Part shown: one piece after another, positions 35,786 to 47,957 of the stretch
How positions within the stretch are numbered: position 1 is the first letter of the stretch
Layout of the letters: each line of letters begins with the position of its first letter
Assembly (NCBI GenBank): GCA_003415625.1
Contig: PYIU01000003.1
Coordinates: 7,254,001-7,318,000 of the forward strand
DNA length: 64,000 bases
Reading direction: 5' to 3'
From: Aquanectria penicillioides
Taxonomy: Eukaryota > Ascomycota > Sordariomycetes > Hypocreales > Nectriaceae
Notes under the pieces: generated by a model
Told to the model about the DNA's origin: nothing
Seen by the model: the letters and a program-made list of their open reading frames with translations, nothing else
Database searches by the model: none
Translations under genes and position numbers: made by a program

Positions 35786-38385
35786 TTACAGGACGTAAAC
35801 ATAGGTATCCAGGTTCTCGACAAACTTCAACAACGGCTTCGAATCTTGGGCCGAGAGCCAAATAGCAGCCCGATTCGCCGCCCACAATCCCAGTAAACAA
35901 ATCTCGTTCTCCGTAATAGTAATTGCTTTCTCGCTCAACGGGGCCCTAACGAGATCTCCGCTGAGCTGCCAGTGGTCCGGATCGGTCTTGTCCTCCGCAT
36001 CCCGGTACCATGTGAGCCGTTTGGTGGAATAGTCGTATTCCAAGACTCCTACGCGCTTCATGAGTTTCTCCTGCCGTAGGTCACTCAGCTCTCTCTTTGT
36101 GTCCCCAAGCTGCCTTAACTTGGCCGTGTGGGCCCATACCGCCTCCTGCTCCCACCGTGGGAGCCAGCGCTTGACGAGGACATAGCTATCATCATCCTGT
36201 TCAACGTTAGCACACGGGTATGCTCCAGCCGTAGTGGTTTGGTGTTTGCTGCGTAACTTACGCCGTCAACCTCGAAGTCGATTTCGAATTCTATCAGAGT
36301 TCTGGTGTCCACAAAATCGAGAGACATGCGCGTCCATGTCTCTTTGAGTTCCCCATGGCCCTCGGGGAGAGGGTCGGGCACAGGAGGCTCGTCTTCGTCG
36401 CTAGGGGGGTTTTCCTTTTTGTCGCGGTATTCCTTCACCATCCTTGCCATAACCTCGATGTAGAGGCGGTGCTCAGCCTCCAACCGGTCCATCACTATGG
36501 CTTCTTTTCGGGGATCTTTTTCGTGATCGCACAGCCTTGCACAAACTCTTTCGACATTTTGCCGGAAGGACGTGTCGAGGAGAAACAGGTTGCCGAGGGC
36601 TGCGCGAAGAGGCAGAACCTCAGACCCGCCAAACGAATTCGACAGATATTCGTCAAACGCCCGGTAGTCGGCAAGCTTCTGATGGCGAAACTTTGACCGG
36701 ATCTTCCATCGGAACGCATTGATACGGGGTTTCAGGCCGTCTGAGTCGCAAAAGAGCGGCCCAGCCGAGTTATCCATTCTTAGTATTTTGGTTGCCTCGG
36801 CCAATATTGAAACCCAGAACGACTCCTTCCAAACGAGGAACCCCCAGTCGTCCCAGTCGAGGCCGAGTAAGAGCGCAAAGACTCGTTCTAGATCCTTTTT
36901 AGGAAACCTCCAGTGGAGATGATTAGCGTAGTGCTCATAATACACCCACATGCCCCGAATTCTCAGGGAGAAGGGTCTTCTAGATGAGCTGATTGTTGTT
37001 GAGAGCCATGCATCGTCGGCGATGCGATCCATGCCGAGCTGCCACCTTTCTCGGGCTCTCCCCTCCTCGTCGTTATCCTCCGGGGGTCGGCGAATCGTGG
37101 AAGCCTCAACTGGGAGGAATTGCAGGACCATTGGCTCTGGAATGCCCAAGCACCTCATTGCATTGCCAATGGAAATGGGAATGTCGTCTGACTCTTGTAG
37201 GGAAAATGCAGGAATTTCTTCCGCGTTGAAGACAAGTCGGATGAGGCCGTCTGACTCGTCGGCTTCAGCAGGAGGGCTTTCGAGAGATATCACGATCTGC
37301 CTGCCCTCTGGTGTCCGGCCGCAGGGGATAAATCCGTGAGCCAGCCAGAACAGGGTCTGCATGGAAGATGCGTCGCTCCTCTCGAGTGTCCCGGTTGGAA
37401 ACATCTCTCGTCCAGTGTGCGGCACGAAGGAAATGGATGTCAGGTAGCTCCAGGAGCCCTTGTGCCGCCCGAGGGATTTCATCGTGCCTGTGGTGCCGTG
37501 GATAGACGGCTGGGCTTTGTGGTTCAACGTCCACTCGCCGTACGCGCTGCGCTGGACCGAAACAATATCCCCATCGTCATGCGCCGTCAAACTCTCATCG
37601 GAACTCGAGGATGATCGCGACCGGTAGGAATCAACGGACGACGGGCGCGAGCTCGAGCTCGAGCCCCGGTGACGACGACGGCGCTTCTGGACAAACTCAG
37701 CCTCGCGCTTCTTTCTTTCTTCGACCATGAGGACCTTCTTTGCTTTGCGCAGCAACCCGAAATGGCGAATTGACGCGCGTTCGCCTTCAAAGTCCCGGCG
37801 GACGCCCGTCTTCTGAAGAATCCCCTTGTCCGCGCGATTGCCGTACCGCCCCAACAGCCCGAGTAGCAGGACCCAATGCTTGTTGGCAACCAAGGCGGTA
37901 CGACTGTTCACAACTTCGAGGGCTCCTCCGTCAGGCACGCTCATGGCTACGGACCCGTTGGTCTCGGCGTCGCGGGCTTCATATGCCTCAATGACCTCGG
38001 CCAGCTTGGCCCATCCAGTGTTCCACGAGAGGTAGTCGCGTGGACGAAAGCCCCAGCGCCCGAGGGCTGCCCGCAGAGGCACAAGCGGCGTGGTATCAGG
38101 CTCGTTGGTGATGTAGCCGGGCGACAGGTTAGGCACGCGAATGCGTCGCATCACGCGTAGGCCTCTGGTGAGGCGAAACCCGCGAGACACATACTTCTGA
38201 GGCACATCCTGCACCGCGTTCATGGCCCGGTTGCTGTCGCTGAGCGACGCCTGGAGCGCGAGGAACGGGCCAACCACACCCACGAGCGCGACGATGGCGA
38301 CGAAGGCTGCGACCCAGGTGCCGATGTTGCTCGTGAGGCTCATGACATCGATGCCGGCGTCGCCGGTCGCGGTTGGAGCCGACAT
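35786..38385 (-). CDS. Unknown single-span membrane protein, 844 residues
   Basis: Exons 38385-36262 and 36196-35786 join cleanly (DFEVDG to DDDSYVLVKRW). One hydrophobic span lies at about 21-45, with a short polar N-terminus and a large soluble portion behind it. A basic segment at about 230-250 (EFVQKRRRRHRG) leads into a serine-rich run. No known domain is recognised. The heptad PLRAALG occurs twice, near residues 103 and 589, in similar contexts (VPLRAALGRWGFRP and LPLRAALGNLFLLD). Other well-formed stretches are MWVYYEHYANHLHWRFPKK and LLGLDWDDWGFLVWKESFW, so this is a folded protein. Such large hypothetical proteins are often clade-restricted and found near HET/STAND genes. Function is not inferred. 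Confidence 0.85.
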
Positions 38386-38924
38386 GGTGGGCTTGACTAC
38401 GGACGACGCCTCCTCCGTACTGTAGATGACGAGGAGATGAAGCTCTTAAGACTCAATCTACGAAATCCATCACGATTGTTCTTAAAAAAAGTGTCACGGC
38501 TTCGGGGTAACACCCATGTAGTGCTGACCCCTCCCCTGGTCTGAGCTGGCCAGAGAAATCCCTAAAACTGAGCCAATTTGTCCCAAGACAATGGCTTGAA
38601 CTAGCCGTAGCCCCGCGAAGATGATAGGCTGCAGCCATGTATGTGTGAATCTATATTTGGCACTCAGGGATAACAGCTGAAAAATTGTGTGTTTTGCTCC
38701 GTCCTCTTTCTTTGCTTTTTTGTGTCTTTTCGCGTTTGGTCATTAGGAACAGAGGGATAGGAAAGTAATAAGATCAGTGCATGTTGGACAACCTCCTCTA
38801 ATCTAGATTTCACGTTGCACAGACGCATTCCCCCATGATGCTCTTCAACTCGCCTTCTCCTCTCCATCCGTCGCGGCGGAGCATTTTCATCCTGATAGCC
38901 AGCAATATAATCCCAAATCCAAAG
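38386..38924. other. Intergenic upstream of the 844-residue protein gene
   Basis: Both flanking genes are on the minus strand. No ORF of interest is seen; it should contain the promoter of the left gene and the 3' flank of the HET-like remnant. Confidence 0.45.
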
Positions 38925-40469
38925 TCATCTTGCGGTTGCAACCACCAAAATGGTCAGCCGTCCTACACGCTTAAAAGTCCCGGGCCTCCCTTCAACCTGC
39001 ACAACAACTAGCCCTTGCATTGTATCTTCGCCGAGCAGAAGCGGTACAGACCACTGCTTCTCTAATGTCTCCGGTGACTGCCCCAGGTCGTATTGGTCCT
39101 GGACTACATCCTCCTTCGGCCAGTTGAGTAGAGAAACACTGAAGAGGAAGGGGCATCTCAGCGTCACCCGTGGATCATCGACAGGAATCATGAGGCAGGA
39201 GAGTTTCAGAGGGATTTCGACGCCAGGCGAGTAGACGGAGCTGAGGCCAGCCTCATGCACATCTTCAATGCCAAACTCATCACAAATGCCCTCCCGGCAT
39301 TCCCATGAGAGATAACTCCTAAGCTTGAGCACTCTTGGCGGGAGAATTTGCTCCTGAAAGGCCCATTCACGCTTGTCTAGTGCCCATGTTGGCCGGCCCT
39401 GTATACGTGTGGTGACATACGGAGATAAAATGTAGACTGACTCAGCTTTATCAGTCCTGAAGAGACGGCATGGAGTATGTCGCAGCGGATCGCGCATTGA
39501 GAACAAGCCATCAGTAGGGGCAGATGCTCCCTTGGCAGCAAAGCAGACGAAACATCCTCCGTAGATGTCAAGCAGTCTTGTAGGCAGGCATGTCGCGACT
39601 GGCGCTTTGTATACTTTATGCGACTCATCACAAACTGACAGCCAATCCACATCCATGTCCAGCGTCTGACTAGATCCGGTGTATATCGGTGTCGTCTCCA
39701 CAAACTCTCGAGGCCCATAGAGTTCTCCAATGCGATTCAGACACCAGTCTAATTCGCGGGGAAGGTTGGATGCCTTTTGCGGACTGGTGTAATATCGTAC
39801 TGCCTTCTCCTCTAGAGTGGGCTCAAAGATGGACATCAGCGGTTGAAGCGGCCCAGCGGAAGACGTCCTCATATGACCATCCACGAAGATCAGTTCCTCT
39901 GCAACGCAAAGATAGATGTGATTCGAAAATGCGACACCTTATCAGGCTATCTAGGCACATACGCAGCCTTGACTCCAATGATAGCTTTTAATCTTGCAAT
40001 TGCCAACTGCTTGCCCTGATACGAGCGTGTGTCCCTTGGGGCCGATGGCTTCTGCTAGATATAGAAACTAAGCCTCAAATGATCGCCTCCCCTTACCTTG
40101 TTGATTAGTTCTTCACGAGCATCCGCCCTGTGCTTGTCATCATGGGGGAATGAAGAGTCCATCTCGACCAAACTCTCACAAATTATCACGCAAAAACGAC
40201 ATCCGTCTTCGACTGACTTCTCCAGCTCGGCGCCGGCGTCGTCGTGCTCGAAAATAGTGGCTCGCGATGGGCCCGCCGTACTGCTTCAAGCTGTCGGGCT
40301 TTCTGACGTCCTCTAGGTGGGCTTCCAACCAATCCCCGATTTGTTCGCATTTTGCGCACAACTGTGAGAACCGAGCCTGCGCGTTTAGATCAAACGGCTT
40401 GCTCTCATCATATGGGCGTGGGATGATCTCCCGACAGCGATGCGACGGGCGGCGTGAGTAGGCAAGCAT
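38925..40469 (-). pseudogene. HET-type protein lacking the HET core, disrupted
   Basis: The 5' part (from ATG 40469) has the cysteine pairs typical of HET N-termini (LCAKC, then GCRFC in the shifted frame). The frame slips at the A run 40251-40254 (AAAA; AAA would keep HYFEHDD in frame). Next comes REELINK with a GTAAGG site at about 40099. Either a 42-bp intron ending at the TAG near 40055 is removed, or TAG is a nonsense codon. A second possible intron (donor GTATGT, about 39978) leaves the frame off by one against the long final block 38925-39910. That block has the late HET landmark REWAFQEQILPPRVLKL. The earlier core landmarks (ALSYxWG, LWxDxLCI) are absent everywhere. Probably a decayed or core-deleted HET gene; a misassembled real gene is possible. 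Confidence 0.6.
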
Positions 40470-41367
40470 GCTGCGGCAAACTTCAACTCTGTGAATTGCT
40501 TTGAATGAATATCGCAGAGATTCTAGTGGGGATGGGAATGGGCGACATTGATGCAGGACAAGGCCAATCTGAGCCCATTCGCTGATATCGAAGAAATCGA
40601 CGAGAGATTTCCTTCGGGAAGATGGCGAAGATTAGGTGGAAGGAAGCCTTGGCATCGGGAGTCCGTAGGTGAGGCCTCGGGTTTCACAAGCGGGAAGTTA
40701 ATTTTATGAGCTTTCACCCAAATTGGACAGAATTTGACATTCAAACACAATGATTCACAATGATTGTCAGCGTAGATCCAGCCCATCTGCGTCTCTTACT
40801 GATTTAGGAGGGTAGCAATAATAGCTAGCTGCTCTGTTGCAAATTCTTTCCTCCCACTCTACTAATTATTTCCTCCGAATCTCTTCCTTGCTCCAAGCAA
40901 AAAAATTCCAAGCATATTGAGGTTGAAGCATACATGAATCTGGAGTGAGAATTAGAAATGGTTTTATCGCGAGCCTCAAGTTTCCTTCAATTACTTCATT
41001 CAAGCTCTATGATTTTATTTCTCATCATTATGGCAGTCTATCACCAGAAACAGATCATGGAAGAGAACGAAAGCGAAACTGAAAGATCTAACCTACCCTT
41101 AGGTGACTAAAATTGCAGTGAAGGAGTGCAGTGTAGTAACCTTTCACAAAACATCTCAATCCCCTACCTTGAATTATATCTTCATGCTTTACTCGGGTAT
41201 AGTTAGTCTAACGGGAATCAGTATACACCGATGCTGAAATCTTTAATAGCAGCTTAAATGCCCCGGGTTCTCCTTTGAGACCATGCCAGGATTAACACGA
41301 CGCTGAGTTGATTAAAAGCAAGCGGTAATTGATATCAACTCAAGGTTCTATTTGTTTTGCTCTTAGC
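40470..41367. other. AT-rich intergenic region
   Basis: No gene is recognised. It is markedly AT-rich compared with the housekeeping regions, especially 40800-41340. Confidence 0.45.
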
Positions 41368-44300
41368 TCACACGTCCTCGATCTCATCTTTCTCGACCAC
41401 AATCGTACTGGAACTGTCGGCTCCATCGCTTCGGCTGTCTCCCGTCCACCGTCCCTTCACTTGACTGATCCAGCCCCGAACAAGTTCATAATTCGACGTG
41501 TGCCATGATACTCCAAGACAAAAAATACCAATTCCCACTGCCAGCGGCACGGATATCTCCCAAAATAGCCTTTGTGTCTTCTTCCAGTCCGGTTCCGAAG
41601 GGCCTCCATTCATGCTCAGATATGTTGCGATGAAACTCATGGGCAAGAATACAATCGTCACAATTGTAAAGAGAAGGATTGCGCGATTATGATCATCGCT
41701 CATAATCTCTGCGTATTCGTTGACTGTGTCGATGAGAGAGGCGCATTGCTTGACGTGGGAGTCAATCATGTCGCTTTGATCTTGCAGTACCTCTTCCGTC
41801 TTGTCCAAAATGTAGTCCTCGATTTCGAACACCTTCTCCCTTTCGCCTTTGATTGGATCAAGATGGGTATCCGGTGATAGGACGGTGCGCAGTGAAGACA
41901 CTATTTCCTGCTGCCACTCTGTCACACTCCTCAGACGGGATAATTCATCAATCATGGCACCAATCTCCGGGATCTGGCGTTTGTTGGGGCGTCGGACGAC
42001 TTGGGACACCTGAAATAAGCCGAGTTAGCCGCCGACCATAGGTGCAATGACCCTAAGAATAGGTTCTAACGGATTCATGAGGTAGATACTCACAAAATTT
42101 CCGCCATAGGCTTGATACAGCTCAGCTGCACTTGAGTTGTTATGGACTGGATTCCTCAACAAGTTGCAGATTATCTGCGTTGCCAAACAGTGCGATCCTA
42201 CTGAAGTGAAAAACTTTACCACGTCTTCCTTTCGTCCCGAGCGCATGGATGACAACAGGGCTCTTTCTGCATCTTTGATGAGCGCCTCAGCTGTGCGACC
42301 GGTTTCTTTTAACAGCTGATATTTGGTTCGGATATTTCGCTCCAGGGCCAGGCTGCCGACTTTTTTCATGTACACGTCATACGTATAAAACCAATGGATC
42401 TCGTCAAGAAGAAGAGGAACCGAATACACAAACGACACTATCAACTCCAGTGATTTGAGCAAGGCATATGGGATGCCCTGAGACGGTTGCCGAAACTTTC
42501 CATCAAACACTGCGCTTTCCTGTATCGCACGCAGCTGCTTTGTGATGCGTATCATTGTGTCACAGCACATATGTAGAACTTCGAAATACTCCTTCTTGAG
42601 CCTTGACTCAGCGGCTGCTGACAGAGGAGAAAGATACTCTCTGAGCCTCATTTCAGGCGTTGATCCCACACAATGGCTTCTTTTCAGGTGTTCGATGGCC
42701 GCCTCTATGGTATCATAAATTTTGTTGCGATCACAGTCGGCGCATTTTGTCCCGTCAAGTGGTGTGTTGAGGTATTTGAATCCCGGAATAGGGGCCGGCT
42801 CGCGAGATAGGATCCATCTGGGAGTCCCGTCATTCGTTGGCTGCACCTTGGGGGACTAAATGACGTCTTAGTTGTCCGAACGTGATATAAGGGGATATAA
42901 TAAAATCATTCGTACCTCCAAGCCCTTCCAAAGAGCGCTGTAGTAGTTGGAAATTACGGGGGACGCAAACTCCTTGAGAGTAAAGGCCTCGAGAGTCCTG
43001 ATGGAAGCCTGGAGGAAGTCTTTGTACAGATTGATTGTCCTATCATCCTCGAATCTCAGACTCTGTCTGTCCTCCTTGTTGAGTTTCCGTCTAACTAGTT
43101 TCTGAAGCTGTTGCTCGATGGCTTCGATACTAACTTCGGCCGCATAAGAGTAAATTTCAAGGGTGGAAAACCTCTCCTGTAATTTAGAGACGAGTTGATG
43201 CTGGCTCTCTTTCAACGCAGTTTCTGTACGAGATAAGCACACGCGTATACTCTCCAGTACATCAGACCCTTTGTCATCAGTTTTTCGCTTGTCAGCTTCA
43301 TTCTTTTCGACCCGCAAAAGGCTCCATCCTAAAAACGGAGGAACGTTCGAATCTAGGTCGGGGATTTCTAGTTTCGAGCCTAGCACAGCATTTAGCATCC
43401 AGCACCAAATCAAACCCGGGTTGTCAAGCAACTGGCATGGTCATTCTCGCTGACAGTTGTACGCTCTCCTGCTGTAAAGGAAAACTCGGAAAATAGGCGA
43501 CACGTACCTTGATCCTCGACTTCCGAGGATTCTTTTTGAATAGCAAAAAATTCAGCACTCGCAAAGGATGCAGCAGTTCGTTGGGGAGAAGCAACTCTCG
43601 ACCTGTTTCCACTCCTGATACTAGCCTTGGAGCCCTTTTCTTGTTCATCGGCATCTATCTTTTCAGAAATGGAGTCGCGATCTTCGTGCTCGGAATTTGA
43701 TTGAACGCTTTCATTATCCGATTCACCCGTTTCTGATTCGGCCCACTCGACCACCACTCTAATCATGGACCGCTGTGACTGTTCCACTAATCGTGTCCAG
43801 CTTTCCGCTGTAAGGGGTTCTCCATCAGGCATTGTCAAGCTAAAGTTCGGTATTTCATTTTCGTCATCCTCTTGAAGGGTTGAAAGCTGATCCCGGATGG
43901 AAGAACGAAGTTTCTGTATTATTTCAGTTAGCCTTCCAACATGGATCATACCAAAGCCTTTTCGCTACAGTTTTACTCACGTAAAATGATCCACAAGAAC
44001 TCGGGGGGATTTGGAATTGTTTGCCATCCGGATGTGTTGCCTGGAAAACTCGATCTTCGATGCTTGTCGTTTGAAGGTCTCTGATCTCGATATTGTCACT
44101 CAGGTGAGCCTGCCGCTGGTTGCCACCATATGTAAGAACTCCAACTATTGAGTAGAGTGAGTAATGGGCAAAACACGAGAAATTTGGAGGCTCCTACCAG
44201 AATCAACGATCAAGACCCAGGTCTCTCTTATCCATAAGACCTGGTCAGACTGCGCGCCTTCATGTCTTCTGAAAAGCTGGTTCTTATCCCGCTCAAATGA

Positions 44301-45847
44301 TGTATCGTAAGGGTTGAATGTTTCATGCAACCTACGCGAAACGCATATTCCTTTCCTTGGCCTGTATTGAAGAGAGCAGCTGAATGGGCCAACTTGGATG
44401 TGCGGAACTGAGACAAATGTCGCTGTCGTGACGGTCTCTTTGCCAGAGTCGATGTCACATCTCATTACTGTCCCGGCCTTTATGTACCATGTACTTCGGC
44501 TCTTCCCAAGTTTTTTATTCCGTAAAGTTTTGAAAAGGGATTCAATTGATAATCGGACATCCGAGTTAACTCCTAAGACATCGTGGTTGAGTGCTATGTT
44601 CTAGAGAATATTGTTATCGTTTGCAACATTTGGGTTAGGATTAATTGGCCAGGCGGCTCACTTCAAACTCGTCAAAGTCCATTATATTCCTTGTGACGTT
44701 TCTATTTCTTTTGTCAGGCGAAGGAAAACAAAAATACGAGAATACACTTAAACTTACATCCACTTTATGTGTTCCAGCCCACCATCATCCACTTTGCTTT
44801 CAACAAACGGGTTGCACTTAGTGAGTTCAAGAGAAACCATTCCTTCGGATATTTCGTCCTGATATAGGCGAGCCGAGTTGAAAGCTTGATAGTCTGTTGG
44901 GAGTGGATTCTTTTCAAGTATTGGAAATGTCGGGAGGCGAGTCATACGCTGGCCTTCCGTTTGACGTCTTTGGACGACTATTAAACCCAAATCACGGGCA
45001 GCAAGTCGCGACTTGCACTCTAAATTGCCAAAATATGAACTACCAGATGACGTGGTGCCTCCAGAACTTGAACCAGCACGAGGCGGCCTGCCATCAAACT
45101 CGTCGATGAATGAAGACGAGCTGGACGAGCTTGAAGATGGGACAGGCATTGGTGGGGGTTTCGTGTGTGACTTCTTCTTTGGCGGCTTTCCAGCAAAAAA
45201 GCCTGCCCATCCCGCTGGTTCTAATCCCTTCTTCTTGCTTCCAGACTTCTTGGCCGGTCCGACTGTGATAATTTGAGGACCGCTCTGCGGCATTGGAGGT
45301 GGAGGCTGTGCATTAGAGGAGCCTACGATAGTTGGGCCAGGGAAGAATTGCGGGTTCCAGCCAGGAGGGGGAATTGAACCAGCAGGTCTAGGGGGATTGC
45401 CATAACCAGGCACGGGAGCACTTCTGGAGGTTCTCGGGTGCGCAGACTGAAATCCAGCTGGAGGCATTCCGCCCGAAGGAGGGAAACGATTCAGAGGTGG
45501 CACCTGGTCCATAGGCCACATTGTCATTGTGATGCTCCAGCCAGGTTGGATCACCCGTTCCCAGATGGAGGGAAGGATGATCTCACCGTCTGGGCCGATT
45601 AGATCATAGTGGCCCTCTTGTACATGCGGCCCCAGTACGTCGACTTGAAGAAATGCCTGTTTTATCAAATCCTCCATGCCCTGTGGATAGAATTAGGATG
45701 GGCGTTTCCGGACTTAATACCTACACCTTTCAATTGACTGACCTGCCACGGTTTTGCCAGGTCGAATGGGAAGTTGAACTTCCTTCCGACAGCATCTTTG
45801 AAATGAATAAAGTCTGCGGTATTTCCTTTATTCTTTTTACTTGCCAT
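41368..45847 (-). CDS. Ubiquitin-like / zinc-finger / CorA-like membrane fusion protein
   Basis: Eight coding blocks: 45847-45743, 45680-44758, 44701-44662, 44600-44198, 44144-43981, 43913-42916, 42855-42094, 42009-41368. All junctions are GT-AG, and the length would be about 1,345 residues. Residues 9-85 form a fungal ubiquitin-like domain (FKDAVGRKFNFPFDL, GHYDLIGPDGEIILP). A Pro/Gly-rich linker with KKSGSKKKG and PPKKKSH basic patches and a Ser run follows. Middle blocks are of unknown fold. A CX2C-X14-HX4H zinc-finger-like element lies at about 916-939. The C-terminus is CorA-like: long helices, TM1 about 1242-1263 ending YLSMNGG (in place of the channel's YGMNF), and TM2 about 1280-1301. 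The sixth block needs one extra base near 43434 (NDHA to LLDNPGLIWC) to stay open, bringing it to 999 nt. Function is unknown. Confidence 0.8.
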
Positions 45848-46462
45848 TGCGAGTCAATCAAGTTACCATGAAATGAGTACTGTAACCACGTGAGTATTTG
45901 GCGGCTAATCGGGCAGTGAGATGCATCTGGCTTGCTCAACAGGGTGCGATATTTAAATAATATCTTTTTCGGCGCGTTGTCAGATCAGGCGGTAAAAGTA
46001 GGCAGAATCTTCAGCTGAGAATTCGTTGTGTTGAAAGCACCAATGATCATGAAGGTACAAGGTGATATTTCTTGCTACCCCTTGTCAGTCCCGAATTTCC
46101 CAAGCCCAGCCTCGTGGATGTATATGATACCAATAGTCTAGAACAAAGGAAAGAGTTCCAGGTATTGCGAGAAGTCACTAGAGCATATCAAGCGTCTCGA
46201 TAGAACCTACTGGTTATGGAGAGAGCAGAGGGGCTATTTCGCTTGCTAATCATTACCATTGGTATATAGTGACTCTTGACTTTCCCCAGTGGCCGTGACG
46301 AATGTTGCTCAGCAACCTTCCCCCCAACTGATGCCGGTGCATATTTGAGAAGGTACAAATCTTAGGAGGTACCGATAGTCTATTTTCAATAATGCCGCCA
46401 ATAGCAGCGTCGAAATTGTCAGCCATGTGCTAGCATCGGTTCTAACACAATGGTGAATGACT
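45848..46462. other. AT-rich intergenic region
   Basis: Nothing coding is recognised beyond short frames. It holds the promoter of the CorA-like fusion gene and the 3' flank of the transporter remnant. Confidence 0.45.
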
Positions 46463-47957
46463 TCAGACTCTGACTGCCAATTTCTTTGAAAGGCGGATTC
46501 TTATGATACTAATAAATAAGGCTCCGATGAACGCCATTGCTCCTGCTCAGAGAATCGCCGGTCGGTATGGTTCGTGCCCTGCCTGTCCTCCACCAAATGC
46601 ATCAAGCATGAACCCAGCGATAGGCGCGCCCTAGGATGCAACAGTGGTGAGATAGGCGGCAATTGAGCAATATGATGCTTCCACTTATCATTGTAAATTC
46701 ACCGATGTAACCTGTCACAATAAACCCCATTGCAGCAGAAACCCTTGTTTGAACCAAAAACGTTTCCTGCTGTTGTGGGCATTGCAGAGAAAAATGCCCC
46801 GCCAGACAGTCCATTGAGAGTCACAAAAGCGATGAGGCTCTTCACGGAAGTTGATAATGGCCAAATCACCAAAGTAGTCAAAGCACTCATAACTGATGCA
46901 ATTAGTAATGTGTTGACTGCACCGATCTTGTCGCTTAGCATCCCCCAGAGAACCCTTCCTACTGCGGAGGCAAAATTATATCCGGCAACGAGTCGAGTAG
47001 CGCACCAGTTCTCAACTCTAGGCCAATAGAACGACTATAGAGTGGTATGAAAAATGGCGGGACCAGAAGCGGAAATGTACTGATAGCGCCTGAGGCGAAT
47101 AGGAGGACAAAGTTAGCATTACGGAAGAGATTCCAGTCGATATGAGTATGCGGGATCTTCCGGCGCTCTTGGATAACCCATGCAGCTGGAAGGTCGGTGC
47201 CAATAATCAGAAATCCAAGTATTCGAAACGTCCACGCAGGCCCAGCTATCTTGACAAGAGAATCCATGGAGAGGCTGGTGGCGGCACCTCCGACGCCAGC
47301 AGCAGCAAAAATAATGTCGTTAGCGAGCCCACGTTTCTTAGAAAACCATTGAGCAGGAACAACAGAAATGGTCTGCTTGATTAGCTATCTAAGCAGCAAT
47401 CCGGTATAGAACAGTGAAGGTTGAATTACCATGAAGCAAAGGCCGTTTCCTAATCCAGATACAATGCCAGCGGTTGCAAAGACGCCCCCGACAGTGTGAG
47501 TTGTGAATCCTGCAAAGATATTACCCATCCCCAGTAAGATGACAGCAATCATGCATGTATATCTTGATCCTAGTCGTCCCGTGATTTTAGCTACCATGAG
47601 GGCCATGGCAGAGACAAATACGGTTGCGACAGAGCCGACAAAAGACAGGGAGGCGGCTGATCCCACGCCGGCTTCGACCAAAGCAGTCTGGATAACTCCC
47701 CAGGAGTAGCTGGTGCCGATGAACCAGTAGGTTAGCACACAACAACCTGAAACAACTACCCAGCCGCGCCCACCATCGGGGGCGTCGAGGTCGGCGATTC
47801 GAGATGCCTCCAAGACAGAGTCTTCGTTTGATCTCCCCCCAGCTAAAAAATCTGCCGAGTTTAAAATGCCATCTCGTTGCTTTAAGGATTTGTTGCCCGG
47901 GGCTTGAAGCTGTGTTGAAGTTGCTGTCGCGGACTCCGTTCCCGTCTGCGATGTCAT
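46463..47957 (-). pseudogene. MFS monocarboxylate-type transporter, broken
   Basis: The N-terminal exon 47957-47430 is intact: DAPDGGRGWVVVSGCCVLTYW is the classic start of fungal MCT-like MFS proteins. A clean intron (GTAATT to AAGCAG, branch GCTAATC) joins it to TISVVPAQWFSKKRGLA. Lesions follow. One base is missing at about 47001 (before RLVAGYNFASAVGRVLWGM). One is extra in the CCC run 46742-46744. An intron 46688-46631 starts ATAAGT instead of GTAAGT, and its removal would join FTM to GAPIAGFMLDAFGGG. A TGA at 46547-46549 sits where the frame continues AGAMAFIGALFISII to a later stop at 46463. The indels might be assembly errors, but the mutated donor plus nonsense codon favour a real pseudogene. 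Confidence 0.75.
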
